From the NCBI RefSeq assembly GCF_900497805.2, contig NW_020954550.1:31721184-31785183 (forward strand): a stretch of 64,000 bases of DNA, written 5' to 3'. The stretch is from Vombatus ursinus (taxonomy: Eukaryota; Chordata; Mammalia; Diprotodontia; Vombatidae). Position numbers and translations under genes: made by a program. Under the pieces are notes generated by a model. It was given only the letters and a program-made list of their open reading frames with translations. It did no database searches and had not been told where the DNA came from. Of this stretch, positions 9,166 to 20,848 are shown piece by piece. Every line of letters begins with the position of its first letter. The first letter of the stretch is position 1.

Positions 9166-11747
9166 AGCAGCTGTGGAAGTTTTGAAATACCCAGAGAAAA
9201 ATCATCCCAGCATTCTAGGTTCTGAAGAAGCAGGAATCTCCCAGTGACTCACCAGATAAATGCCCTAGTCTTAGGAGAATTACAGCCAAGTTTGGCAGAA
9301 GTAAGTCATTTGTGTTAAGGCCCTGGTTCTTTGATGGAATTTATTTAGGTAAATCAAGTCTCCTTTCTAGACTTAAGCATATGTGGGAGCTAAGTGAGTT
9401 TTCTCTGTCCCTATCTAAGTAGTCCTTGCTTTCCTCTGCCTCTTGCAGAAGTGATTAGTATAATACTTAGTCCCCTGGTGATATTTGATAATGTGGTCTT
9501 AAGTCTTGGGAAATTCAGCTGTCATGGACCTCAATCAAAGGACATAAATATTGCTGCCAGTTCTCTGGTTTTGGCATCACTCTGAGAGCTTCCTTTGTAA
9601 CGCTAAAATAACTAACCTGGGACTTTTTATTTCAAGATCACTTGCTCTGGCTTTATCACAGTCTCCAGAGTCAACTCTCTGACTCCTCTAAAGTTCATGG
9701 CTTAGCATCAAGGGGAGAAAAGTTTGCTTTTATGTCTCATGGAGTGGCAATTCCTAAAAGCACTGTATAAAACAAGGCTGAGATTATGAAAGATGGCTTT
9801 TGAGGCCTGGGCGTAACTTCAGCTTTCTGTGGATGGAAGAAGATGAGAGAAAGTCAAGTTAAGAGTATGCCTTACTGCTTATCAACATGAAGTAAAAGAA
9901 ATCTGCTTTGACATAGGATTCAGGTTTCAAGGCAATAAAAATTTGATTTTAACAATGTATGGGGAGGGGCACTTTTTTTTGGCCAGTTTTCTCAAAAGGA
10001 AGAAAGAACACTCCTTTCCTGACTAATGTTTTCTCTCTCACTTGTTTTTACCACTTGACTGTTTCTACCTGCTCAAAAAATACATGGCTATGGACTAATT
10101 TGAAAATGTCCATATTATTGAAGTGCTCTTGTAGGGGGTATTGGATAGTCACCTGGCTAATCTTAGAGAATATAACTGACATTGGGAAATTCCCCTAACT
10201 TCCCTATGCCTTATCTTTTCACTCTATAGAAAGATAATTGTGTAATGGGAAGAATGGACAATGAGGGGCTCTGTCCTTCCTGGTGGACCATCCACAGAGT
10301 TTCCCTGCCTGGTTTCAATCCAACATGTGGAACTTCCAGGAACCAGTTTCTGGCCAAGAGTTATTAAAGAGTTGATTTGTTGAGATGACAAAATATCTTC
10401 TAATTGACTACAGAGTTGGAAGAATTGATAACTTGGGCAGTGTTGCGCTTGAACTGAGTTCACATACAGAAGGAATGAGGCTGCTCTCTCAGACTCTTTT
10501 TCTTCCTGGCAGTGAATGATGTAATATTCCTGTGAGCTGCCTTCTACATGAGAGGAAGGGCAGCTATGCCTTTGCCCATCTAAGCACCAGTTTCCTGTGA
10601 TCACATGATGCCTCTGATTTTTGTTTGTTTGTTTATTCTTTTCTGATATTAGATGAAAAACTGCCCTGAGATGGAATTGTACAGGCAGTGACTTCGTGAG
10701 TTTGGGACACCCATCAGAACAATTAAAGGTTCAACTGACAAGGTCAAGACTCTGAGAAAAGTAGTAATCAAATGCCCTTTGGATATCCACCAGCTAGGGT
10801 AGTTGGGAGTAGGGAGAGTGAGCCTCAGGGTGTATGGGTGGGTGCACTATGACCATTCACCAACTTGGATATTGTCCTGATTCTGTGAAGCATATGAAAA
10901 GTTGGAGAACCATCTTCAAGGGACAGTATGAACAGACATGTAACTAGGATGGGATAACCTCAGGGCATCAAGATTTAAAGGGCGTTGATAGCATTTATCC
11001 TTAATCAGTAGAGAAACAACTAAGCTTAGCACTTAAATAACAAGAATAATTATTTAGAATAGGAAGCTATTTTATAAGATGGCCTGCTTCTTCCTTCCCC
11101 TCAGGTCTGTTCCTCCCCTCAGTGACCTCCCTAATACTGACCTCACAGTATCCTGGTATCTTCCCCAAAGGGATGCTGCCCTTGTGTCTCTTTCCCTTCC
11201 TCAACTGAATTGACTTTTAAAAAGTTGGTTTGAGGACAGGGGTTTCAAGCTGCATGCCTCAGGGGCCAAAATTTCTGGTTTTAACTCTGTCAGACATTTT
11301 CATTTATGGGAATATGCTAATTCATGAGGCAAGGCAATAAATCCTCTCAGAAACAGATTTTCTCCAACTATATTAGCTCCAAACCAGCTTCTTTCAGAAG
11401 AATAGACTATGGCCAGAAAAAAGGGTATCCAGGAACAATAGAGTTACAGAACTTATGTTAGAGTCAAGCAAAGCTTCCTTCCAGGGAAGTTCATGAGGTT
11501 TTCTTAGTTCTCTTTGCCTTTGAGTTCTCCAGACAAGTAATGCTGTACGTGCCATCTGACAAATGCCTCATTACCACTTGGGTAAATTTTGGGGGGTGGG
11601 GGTTGACATGAATTGTTATATCTTGAAATATCAACTAGCCAATGGCCCAAAATAGCACAAAACTCCATTATTCCAAAACAATGCATTTAATTAATTAACT
11701 ACATTTTGTTCCCCTCTAGGGGAGAAGGAGAGGTGTTTTGTATTAAA
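9166..11747. other. low-repeat DNA, no gene recognised
   Basis: About 2.6 kb with almost no recognisable interspersed repeat. The longest open frame (10224-10604, minus, 126 codons) has no family motif, no obvious splice context and ordinary composition. I do not call it a gene. Confidence 0.5.
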
Positions 11748-12016
11748 ATACGTGGCTGTGTACCACTATGCTGGGCCAGTTCAGCTCCTGAGTTTTCTGA
11801 GCTATAGTGGGCCAACCCAGTTGGGTGGCTAGGTTTGGCATTAATATGGTGAGCCCCTTAGAGTAGAAGTCTACCAGGTTGCCTAAGAAGGGGTGAACCA
11901 GGCCAGGTTGTAAACAGAGCAGGTTAAAGTCCTAGAGTGATCAGTACTTGGAACTGGCCAGTAAGTAGCCCCTGTACTTCCAGCCTAAGTGATCTAGGAA
12001 GACCCAGAAAAAAAAA
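11748..12016 (+). pseudogene. RN7SL: 7SL (SRP) RNA retropseudogene
   Basis: Compared from memory with the about 300-nt 7SL RNA of the signal recognition particle, this copy follows the RNA from its Alu domain through the whole S domain. Helix 6 has 'ggcattaatatggtga' (11837-11852; RNA GGCAUCAAUAUGGUGA). Helix 8 has 'accaggttgcctaagaag' and 'gggtgaacc' at 11872-11899. 'gatcagtac' and 'ccagcctaagtgatct' match the 3' Alu part. It ends in an A-rich tail at about 12007-12016. The 5' Alu part seems to have lost about 30 nt. The S domain excludes a 7SL-derived SINE, so this is a processed copy of the RNA gene itself, and divergence makes function unlikely. No clear TSD was found. Confidence 0.88.
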
Positions 12017-12499
12017 CAGACAGAGAGAAAATATATGGCTATGATATGGGGCTGGACTAGGGATTGCTAGGAGCCAGGGGATACCAATTGAAATCATGTA
12101 TTCCGTATCCTTGCCAGATAGAGAATGAAGACATTAACCCCTGGAGAATGATTAACCAATAATAATGAAAATAGAGAAGTAAGAAATTAGTGGGGGTGAG
12201 AGGAGGAAGGAGCACATACCATACTGCCATGCTCAAAGTTGGTGTATGTAGAGAAGCCTAGACAAAAGCCCAGGAACTCAGAGAATGCATCCCAAGAGGG
12301 AGACCAGCATACTCTTCAGACATACCTCCCTTCTCTTCCCAGTCACAGGGGAATAAAGGATTTAGAATCTCCAAGGAGACACATATATTTCAGTCATCCA
12401 AAGTTGCAACTCAAAGGACATTTTTTTCCTTATAAAGATTCTTGTATATGGTTTTTAGGTTCTATAGTCCTAAAGTTACAGTACATATCAATTAGTCTA
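12017..12499. other. unassigned DNA
   Basis: No recognised element. One 102-codon open frame (12239-12547) runs into L2-like DNA and lacks any motif. Confidence 0.45.
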
Positions 12500-12700
12500 C
12501 CTGTATTCATTATGTACTTACCATATGCCAGGCACTGCTGGGGATAGAAAGAAAAAAATTAAATAATCATTGACCTCAAGGAACTACATTTTATCTATGT
12601 ACTTCAGATACCTAAGACGATTATGGACTCATCTGTGATCCTAACCACCATAGAATCATAGATTGTCAGAATTGAAAAGGTTATAGGTTTGGGGGAGTAC
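12500..12700 (-). repeat. L2 3' end fragment and MIR3-like scrap, reverse
   Basis: 'ttaccatatgccaggcactg' followed by 'gacctcaaggaactacattt' is the reverse of an L2 3' end. At 12650-12700 'catagaatcatagattgtca' begins a MIR3-type copy that is not continued. Confidence 0.65.
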
Positions 12701-13094
12701 AGAACAAAGAACAGAGCAGGATAGCTCACATCATGGGTTTGAGGACTGAGGTGTTAGGAGCAACATGATTGGTTGGAAGTTTGGGGATGGGGGTTTAGCA
12801 ATGACCCCTGCTATCTCTCTGAGACTAAGAAGTGCTCATTGTTTGAGTCTAGTGCAAGACAGTAGGTCAGAGTTTTGAACAGAAAACCAGACATCCTTGA
12901 AGGATCGCTTAGTGGTGTAAAAATAATAGACCAGACTCCCCGGTGACCACACATCACCCTGGAAAGCCATGGTTTCATCTTTATTTTCCTGCCACAGGAT
13001 GGTAACCTGAGGTCTTTCCTGTCAAAAGGTTCAAAGCTCATGTCTTCAACGTGCCTACTGCAGAAGAATCTGCTCACTTAAAGATGAATTTTTG
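12701..13094. other. unassigned DNA
   Basis: No recognised feature. The minus-strand frame at 12811-13077 (88 codons) has no family signature. Confidence 0.45.
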
Positions 13095-13440
13095 TTTGTG
13101 ATTTCCAAACCAGGCTACCTGCTTTCCAGCTGTCATCCTCGTTTCCACTGCCCCCTTTCCCTGCCAGGAACCTTGCACTCTGCCCCTGCAACTACTTGGA
13201 CTCTACTAGATGAGCTTTCACTTTATATTGCCCCAAACCAGACCTCCACACCACTTTTCAATACAATTTGTTCCCCCCTTTCCCCAAACAGTTGCTTTTC
13301 AGTTCCCTTGTCTCTCTATTAGAATATAAGGAGGTTTATTTTTTAGGGCAAGGGCTGTCATAATTATTTGTATTTATATCCCCAGTACTTAGTACAGTGT
13401 TTGGCACATAGTAGAGGCTTAATAAAAGCTCTATCTATGC
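13095..13440 (+). mobile_element. L2 LINE 3' end
   Basis: Decayed C-terminal coding and 3' UTR, ending with 'gggcaagggctgtcataatt', 'tatatccccagtacttagta' and 'tttggcacatagtagaggct', the standard L2 tail order. Confidence 0.85.
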
Positions 13441-13540
13441 AACTATTGCATTTCTATCATCTATGTATCCATTTGTTATGTAGTTATCTATCACCTATTA
13501 TATATCTATGTATCTATCATCTCTATCTATCTATCTGAAG
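13441..13540. repeat. degenerate (TCTA)n microsatellite
   Basis: Interrupted tcta/atct repeats with several point changes. Confidence 0.85.
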
Positions 13541-13554
13541 ATATATTTGTTCCC

Positions 13555-14135
13555 CTTGTAGAGGGTACAAAAAAAATCTAGGTATGATTTTGATTACAGC
13601 AGATATATAGATAATTGAAACCCTCCATTACTACTATGCCACACCTTCAAACTAAGCTTGTGATCTCATTCCTAAATTCCTTATTTTTTCCTCTGTTCAA
13701 ATGGTCTTTAAGATCACTAAAGTCTCACTTTTCTTTCTGCCTCTGTTGATCTTCACCCAAATGTTCTCCACCATACTTTCTCCTCTGTGGTCCCTAGTTT
13801 CTTACATAAATATATTCTCTTTATACACAGTGCTACTCTACCTGCACAGCCCCTTTTCCTACTGCTCCTTTTGAATAAAGTATATCCCTTCATTGACACA
13901 TTTCAGTCATGGGTTCCATTTCACCAATCTCAGGGATACCTGTGAGGTCAAATTTTTTTCTTTGTATTGCATTCAAATAGTTCATCTTGTTATGCATCCC
14001 TTCTATATTTTTATATAGACAATTGGGGCTGTAGGTTTTATTCTTGATTCCTTTTTGTGTATTATATCTTCTGTAAATTTTTATACACCTCTATTGCTGT
14101 TTTTCCTCCTTTGCTATAGCTGCTCTCTATTGCAT
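13555..14135 (-). mobile_element. CR1/L3 LINE endonuclease region, reverse
   Basis: Minus-strand translation in broken frames gives 'NKMNYLNAIQRKKFDLTGIP', then 'GYTLFKRSSRKRGCAGRVAL' and 'VMEGFNYLYI'. CR1/L3 endonucleases typically read NKQDEL..YDLIGITETWW, GYTLFRRDR..GGGVALYV and GDFNYPDI at these places in this order. Stops are frequent. This is an old vertebrate LINE layer. Confidence 0.75.
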
Positions 14136-14204
14136 CTAGCTTGATAGAAGCAGTTTTTCTCCTCCCCCTTCCTTTTCAGTTTTGATTGGACTTAAAGACT
14201 TTAG

Positions 14205-14275
14205 GCATGTGTATATTTATTTATTTATTCATTTATCTATCTATCTATCTACCTATTTATTTATTTTACCATTTC
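14205..14275. repeat. (TTTA/TCTA)n microsatellite
   Basis: Mixed tttat, atct and ttta repeats. It yields a low-complexity I/Y/L-rich reading frame that is not a protein. Confidence 0.9.
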
Positions 14276-14279
14276 CTGT

Positions 14280-14760
14280 TAAAGGTATTCCATCCCTGGC
14301 CAAGGGCGTGTCATTTCTCTATTTTAAGCCGTTGTTCAGAAATCCAACTCTCATTCTCAAAAATCACCTTCTTAACCAGCATTTTACTTCCAAGTCTATA
14401 TCTTCTGAACCCTTACCTTTGATTGCCCACAATATTGAAAACACTACTTGAGTCCCTAAGATTTTCAATTTCTTATACAAAATGATGTAGTCCTAAGTAA
14501 TGCTTTTTTATATTTCTTTTGCTCATATCATTTCTACCCACATGAAACCACAATTGGATGATTCATAAGTTTTAGCAGATCTTGAAAAGTTCTCCATCAT
14601 GTCCTAAATATTTATTCTAGGAGGCAATAAATCTCTCTATTGTTATCACCAGGTTGACAAATAGCTACCCCAATGTCCTTAATCTGTGAGGTATTCATTT
14701 GCACTTCTCATTTCTTTTTTCCTTTGACCCTTGATGAATGATCTCTCACAGCAATCTCCA
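14280..14760 (-). mobile_element. possible CR1/L3 5' region, reverse
   Basis: 'caataaatctctctattgtt' and 'accaggttgacaaatagcta' resemble the antisense of L3 sequence upstream of the endonuclease. It lies on the expected side of the 13.6-14.1 kb fragment, so both may be one element split by the microsatellite. The call rests on memory and position. Confidence 0.45.
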
Positions 14761-15189
14761 TAGGAGAGCATGGCCTGATCCCAAAGTGGCTATTTCATCA
14801 AGTAGTTGGAGGCTGGGAATTTGGTTTGTATCCTAACCTCCTCTCAATAGCTGGAGTTTGTCAATTATACCTACCCTAATGCTTATACATACACTCCCTT
14901 ATCTCCCAATGGTTCCTAAATCCATTCTCCCCCTTTGTCCTGCAAACTCCCAACCTCTTCCCATCTGAGCCAGGTATGAGCTTTTCAAGTCAGTTATAAT
15001 CTAACCACTACCTAATACCCACAGCAACAGCTGTGCAAATGCCACTAGGCACCCTCTACCTTGATTAAATGATGGCTGATGCAGGCCCCTTTCAGAGACT
15101 GAATTCTGTACTCTGAAACAGTTAAGGATAAATAAGAACCATGCTTCCCCTCCATAAGTTGCCAAATTTGTTCCATCTCCAGAACACAT
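14761..15189. other. unassigned DNA
   Basis: No recognised element or coding signal. Confidence 0.45.
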
Positions 15190-15410
15190 CTTGATTATGT
15201 CCCCTTCGATCCATTGAGTCTCCTGAATTCATCACTTCTTGCTAGACTATTGCAATAATTTTCTAACTGGCTTCTCTGCCTGAAGCTTCCCCCATACATC
15301 CTCCACACAGCTTCCAAAATAATTTTCTTAATGTTCAAGTATAACTACATTATTCTCCTATTCAAAAAGTTCCCTATTGAGTGTAGAATAAAATGTTTCA
15401 TCTTTATAAC
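15190..15410 (+). mobile_element. L2 LINE fragment (C-terminal RT region)
   Basis: Plus-strand translation gives '..YILHTASKIIFLMFKYN' followed by '..IILLFKKFPIECRIKCF', matching the L2 order AAKIIFLKC..SDHVTPLLKN..PIAYRIK. Confidence 0.75.
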
Positions 15411-15504
15411 ATCCCTTTTTGTGTAATATTTATAATGTGCATAATTAGAACATGCATATAATTTATAAAAATTATAAGAAAAAACTGATATGTTGGGGGT
15501 ACAT

Positions 15505-15618
15505 TCTTCTTCTTTTCTCCTCCTCCTCCTCCTCCTTTCTTCTCCTCCTCCTCCTCCTTCTTTTCTTCTTCTCATCATTCTCCTCCTTCTCCTCTTCCTC
15601 CTCCTCCTTCTTCCTGAT
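15505..15618. repeat. polypyrimidine (TCC/TTC)n tract
   Basis: About 110 bp of almost pure T and C on the plus strand, with TCC and TTC units. It yields artificial poly-Ser/Leu or poly-Arg/Glu frames. Confidence 0.95.
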
Positions 15619-16142
15619 TGCTTCTAATAGGATTTAGATCTCCCTTCTTTGGGAAGAAAAATCCATTACTTGGTTTCCAAGGGTTTGTCTTCTTGCCTTT
15701 ACCCTTTGTTTCATTTTCTTCCAATTTCCAACCTCTTGTCTCTTCAGATCCCTTTTCTACTTCATTTTTAAAGAAGCTCTTTTTATTTCTCTTCATTGCC
15801 TTGCTTGTTTATTTTAAAGAACATTTCATTTTTTCTGGTAACTCAGGAGATAGATAAGCTTTTTTGATCCTGTTGATGTTTTCTCTATGAGAAAGACAAT
15901 CCTGCACTTTGAGGAGTGATGATAGTCATTGGACCTTGGAATAAAGAAAAGTATAGAGAACTAGAGGTATATCACTGACTATTTCTTACTTTCTTCAAGC
16001 TTTCTGGAAGCAGGATCTTTTATATATAACATGATTTCTATGAGAAACCCATTCATTTTTAGACAATCTCCAACTGACATAATGGTTGTGTTTGAAAGGT
16101 TTGCTTGAAAGTCAGTTGTTTGGAGCTTGGGATTCATTTTCT
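15619..16142. other. unassigned DNA
   Basis: T-rich DNA without a recognised family. Open frames at 15618-15857 and 15575-15796 are compositional. Confidence 0.45.
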
Positions 16143-17915
16143 TTTTTTTTAATCTTTATTTTATTTGATTTTTATGAACTAACACAAGCTTTTCCATAAC
16201 ATAGTAGAATAAAAAAAGATGATTGCACATGAAACTACAAATCTGTTATGTATTACTTGTTATTCCTTTCAAATATATGATAAAATTATCATGTAACTTT
16301 TTTCATTCATTTTTTTCTTCCCTCCCCAACCCCCCTGTCCTAGCTCTTATTAGATGCAGATGTGTATATTATGTAAAATCATTCTATACATACTTCTATT
16401 GATCAGTTTTTTCTCTGGAAGCAGATAGCATTTTCCTTCATAGGTTCTTTGTAGTTAATTTGGGCATTTATAATATTCAAAATGACTTAGTCACTCAAAG
16501 TTGTTTTTTTTAAAATTAATTAATTTACTTTTAGTTTTCAACATTCACTTCCATAAACTTTTGAGTTTTAAATTTTCTCCCCTTCCTTCTCTGCCTCCCA
16601 CCCCAAGACAGTGTGCAATCTGATATAGGCTCTCTATATATATTCCTATTAAACATATTTTCACATTAGTCATATTGTAAAGAAGAATTAGAACCAATAG
16701 GAGGAACCACGTTCTCGTGGTTTATTTCTTCTTTCTAGAAGAAATAAAACACAACAGAAGAAAAAAAAAAGAGCAATTAGTATGCTTCGATCTACATTCA
16801 GACTCCATGGTTCCTTCTCTGGATATGGGTAGCATTTTCCATCATGAGTCTTCTGGAGACATCTTATATCCTTGCATTGTTGAAAAGAGCTAAGTCTATC
16901 AAATTTAGTCATCACACAACATGGCTGTTACTGTGTACAATGTTATCTTGGTTCTGCTCACTTCACTCAGCATAAGTCCATACCAGTCTTTCCAGGTTTT
17001 TCTAAAGTCTGCTTGCTCACCATTTCTTATAGCACAGCAATATTCCATCACAATCATATGCCACAACTTGTTCAGCCTTTCCCCAATTGATGGGCATCCT
17101 CAAAGTTGTTTTTAAGACAATATTGTTGTTACTGTATACAATATCCTCATGGTTCTGCTCATTTTGCTCCTCATTATTTTGTACAAGTCTATCCTTGTTT
17201 TTCTAGAATTAATGACCTCATCATTTCTTATAGCACAGTAGTATTCCATCATGATCATATAACAAAATTTGTTCATCCATTCCCTAATTGATTGGTATCC
17301 CTCCAATTTCCTATTCTTTGCCACTACAAAGAGAGCTGGTATAAATATTTTGGAACATATAGGTTCTTTTTCTTTTACTTTTTCCTCAATCATCCTTGGA
17401 AATAGACCAGTAGTGGCATTGCTGGGTCAAAGGAGATAAGCAGTTTAATAATTCTTTGGGTATAATTTCAGATTGCTCTCCAAAATGGTTGGATCAGTTC
17501 ACAGTTACATCAATTACTGCCCCAATTTTTCCACATCCCCTCCAACATTTGTTGCTTTGCACTTCAATCATTTTAGCTAATCTGATAGGTATGAAATAAT
17601 ATCTCAAGGTTGTTTTAATTTGCATTTCTCTAATCAATAATAATTTAGAGCATTTTTTCATATGACTACAAATCATTTTGATTTCTTCATTGGAAAATGC
17701 CTGTTCATATCCTTTGACCATTTATCAATTGGGGAATGACTCAAATTCTTGTAGATTTAACACAGTTTTTTTTTTATATATTTGAGATATGAGATCTTTA
17801 TCTGAGAAACTGTCTATAAAAATTTCCCCTCAATTTTTTGTTTTCCTTCTGATCATGGCCACTTCTGTTTTATTTGTACAAAACCTTTTTAATTTAATGT
17901 AATCAAAATTATATA
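16143..17915 (-). mobile_element. L1 LINE, 5'-truncated, reverse, interrupted
   Basis: The L1 3' UTR (16143-16508) and the ORF2 C-terminal region (17099-17915) are separated by a younger L1 at 16509-17098. The minus-strand frame at 17494-17721 contains '[20 protein letters not shown]' and '[11 protein letters not shown]'. Homology ends near 17915 in the 'ttaatttaatgtaatcaaaa' segment. Confidence 0.9.
16509..17098 (-). mobile_element. L1 LINE 3' end inserted into an L1, with 15-bp TSD
   Basis: A 590-bp 5'-truncated L1 of a different 3' UTR subfamily, with its A-rich side at 16509. The TSD ctcaaagttgttttt is perfect (16494-16508 and 17099-17113), and the host L1 text continues directly across it. 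Confidence 0.95.
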
Positions 17916-17919
17916 CCTA

Positions 17920-17995
17920 CTTTTCAAAGTTATTGTGAATATCAAATGAGATGATAGCAGTTATGTGCTTAACAGTGTCTACCACTAAGTATTTT
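17920..17995 (+). repeat. MIR 3' part fragment
   Basis: 'caaatgagatgatagcagtt' and 'gtgcttaacagtgtctacca' match the MIR segment after the CORE. Confidence 0.6.
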
Positions 17996-18002
17996 ATTCT
18001 AT

Positions 18003-19590
18003 TTTAATAAGTGATTTATTTTTTCCTAATTATATGTCCAGACAATTTTTAGCATTCATTTTTACAAAATTTTGAGTTACAAACTTTTCTCCCCTCCTCC
18101 TTCCCATCCCCTCTTCCTAAAACGGTAGGCAATTTGATATAGGTTACACATGTGCTATTGTGTAAAACATCTTTCCATATTAGTCACAGTTGTGAAAGAA
18201 GAAACAGATCAAAAAGATAAAAATCATGAAAAAGAATAAAGTGAAAAAAATATGCTTTGATCTGCATTGAGACCATCAGTTCTTTATCTGGACATGGGTA
18301 GCATTTTCCTTCATGAGTCCTTTGTTCTTATCTTGGACTATTGTGTTGCTGAGAAGAGCTGAGTCATTCACAGTTGATCACCACACAATGTTGCTGATAC
18401 TATGTACAATGTTTTCCTGGTTCTGCTCATTTCACTTTGCATCAGTTCATACAAGTCTTTCCAGGTTTTTCTGAAATCTGCCTGTTCAACATTTCTTATT
18501 GCACAATAGTATTCCATTACATTCATATACTGCAGCTTGTTCAACTTTTCCTCAATTGATGGGCATCTCTTCAGTTTCCAATATTTTGCCAGCACAAAAA
18601 GGGCTGCCATAAATATTTTTGCATTTTTTTGCATTTTCCATTTATGATCTCTTTGGTATACAGACCTAGTAATGGTATTGCTGGATCAAAGGGTATTTAC
18701 AGTTTGGTTGCCTTTCGGCATAGTTCCAAATTGCTTTACAGGATGGTTGGATCAGTTTACACCTTCACCAACAGTGAATTAGTGTCCCAATTTTCCCACA
18801 TCCTCTCCAACATTTATTGTTTTCCATTTTTGTCATGTTAACCAATCTGATAGGTACGAGATGGTATCTCAGAATTGTTTTTATTTGCATTTCTCTAATC
18901 GAAAGTGATTTAGAGCACTTTTCATATGCCTTCAAATGGATTTGATTTCTTCATCTGAAAACTGCCTGTTCGTATCCTTTGACCATTTATCAATTGGAAA
19001 ATGTCTTGTATTCTTATAAATTTGAATCAGTTCTCTATATATTTGAGAAATGAAGCCTTTATCAGAGAAACCTGCTATAAAAATTGTTTCCCAGCTTTCT
19101 GCTTTCCTTCTAATTTTGGTTGCATTGGTTTTGTTTGTACAATTTTTAAAAATTTAATAATAATCAAAATTATCTATTTTACATTCCTTAATATTCTCTA
19201 TCTCTTATTTTGTCATGAATTCTTTCCCTCCTCATAGATCTGACAAGTAGACTATTCCTTGCTCTTCTAATTTGTGTATGGTGTCACCCTTTATGTCTAA
19301 ATTATGCACCCATTTTGTCTTTATCTTGGTATATGGTGTGAGATATTGGTTTATACCTATTTTGTATCCTATTGTTTTCCAGTTTTGCCAGCAGTTTTTG
19401 TCAAATAGCAAGTTCTTATCCCAAAAGCAGGGGTATTTGGGTTTATCAAACACTAGGTTACTATGGTCATTGACTACTACTGTATCTTGTGTACCTAATT
19501 TATTCCACTGATCCACTAAACTATTTCTTAGCCAATACCAGATAGTTTTAATGATTGGAATTTGTTTTCTAATGAAATTAATACTATGCC
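18003..19590 (-). mobile_element. L1 LINE, 5'-truncated, reverse, 1.6 kb
   Basis: Continuous L1 3' UTR and ORF2 C-terminal third. The right end lies just beyond the segment encoding 'IKTIWYWLRNSLVDQWNKLG'. This is one of the better preserved L1 pieces in the window. Confidence 0.93.
18368..18634 (-). pseudogene. L1 ORF2 extreme C-terminus remnant
   Basis: 88 residues containing 'KIFMAALFVLAKYWKLKRCP', 'YMNVMEYYCAIRNVEQ' and 'FRKTWKDLYELMQSEMSRTR', the usual last segment of L1 ORF2 (MFIAALF..KCP..MEYY.AI..TW..LE..LSE.SQ). Confidence 0.92.
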
Positions 19591-19609
19591 TATTGATTGG
19601 GCAAAGCAA
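19232..19609 (-). pseudogene. L1 ORF2 remnant (after the RT domain)
   Basis: A 125-residue open stretch. In order: 'TIWYWLRNSLVDQWNKLG', 'LVFDKPKYPCFWDKNLLFDK', 'NCWQNWKTIGYKIG' and 'YLTPYTKIKTKWVHNLDIKG'. These match the conserved stretch of mammalian L1 ORF2 (WYWYQN..DQWN, IFDKP, CWENW, LTPYTKI..W). The open frame ends before the Cys-rich module. Confidence 0.92.
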
Positions 19610-20019
19610 GAGCTAAGTGTAGCAGGTGAGGCAGGGCCATTGAGGGAGAGTGATGCACTGAAGTCAGGTACCACAACCAGGGGAGGGAGCAGAAACACAA
19701 ATGCTGAAAGCAGTGGTTAAAATCTATCACGCCAGATTAGGAGCCAAAAACAGGAGCCAAAACCTTAAATTGCTAGAATGAGTCAAGAGAGTCACAGAAG
19801 CCAAAAATATGAATAAGCCAAGTAAAGGCTAGATTGAGTAGGGACTTCAAAGTTTGGAAGTGCTTACCATCTGCCCTGGTTTTAATTGGTCCTAGGCTGA
19901 GCTTGAACTTACCAGTCACGCTCATTCCCTAAATGAAAAATGTGATCAAATGTGGGAGTTCACACAAAGTGGGGTCATGTTTGAAGTTGAAGGAGGTGGG
20001 AGTTCCAGAGAGTTAGAGT
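19610..20019. other. unassigned DNA
   Basis: Purine-rich, ordinary complexity, no family recognised. Confidence 0.45.
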
Positions 20020-20759
20020 GTTAAGGAATGAAATCTAACTCAAGTAACAGGATTCCTGAAGATTAGAATGGACAAAACAGAAGTGACTTCAGAATACAAT
20101 AAGAAATACTAAGAAAAAGTCAAAAGATTTAAAAAAAGAAAATAACATGTTATAATATGTTTATATCTATCTATCTGCTTCCTTGGTCTTTGTTTGTATG
20201 TGTGTATACATACATAGAAATTAGAAAGATTCCACTTACCACATCTGAAAGAAATACCAAAATGATAACTCTCAAACATATTATGGTCAAAATCTTGAGC
20301 TTCCATGCCAAAGAAAAGATATTGCAAGCAGTCAGCAAGAAAGACTTCAAGTACAAAGGAACCATAGTTAGTATCACATAAGATTGCATAGCCACCTCTT
20401 AAAAGAAGCAGAGAGAATGGAGCATGATATTCCAAAAGATAAAAGACATAGGCTTACAACCAGGAATAATGACCCAGAAAAACTCAATATAATTCTATAG
20501 GGGAAGAAATCTATCTTTAATGAAATAGGGGATTTCTAAATGATAGAGTAAAACTTTAAATAAAAACTTTAAAATACAAAAGAAGGGAAACATAAAAGGA
20601 TAAATATGAGTGAGCAATCAGAAGGGATACAACAAGGATTAAGTATTTACATCCTAATAGGGGACATGATACAAGTATCCTTTCAGAACATTAAAATCAT
20701 CAGGGGTCACAGAGGGAGTGACTAAGAGCTTAAGAGTGATTTTGTTGTATTTTGATCAT

Positions 20760-20848
20760 CTTAAAATAAAGAAAGAAAGGAAGAGAGAAAGAAAGGCTCA
20801 AAGAAACAAAGAAAGAAAACATGAAAGAAAGAAAGGAAGAAATGGAGG
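20760..20848. repeat. (GAAA)n purine tract
   Basis: gaaagaaagg repeats inside the L1 inter-ORF region. Reading frames through it are artificial Lys/Arg/Glu-rich peptides. Confidence 0.9.

Noticed and set aside
10224-10604. 126-codon minus-strand open frame
   Set aside because: No family motif, no splice or poly(A) context, and such lengths occur by chance in 64 kb.
15345-15578. Arg/Glu/Gly-rich minus-strand frame resembling a charged protein
   Set aside because: Pure translation of a TCC/TTC tract.
19610-20019. Possible long terminal repeat
   Set aside because: No matching second copy in the window, no clear terminal dinucleotides and no internal viral genes; left unassigned.
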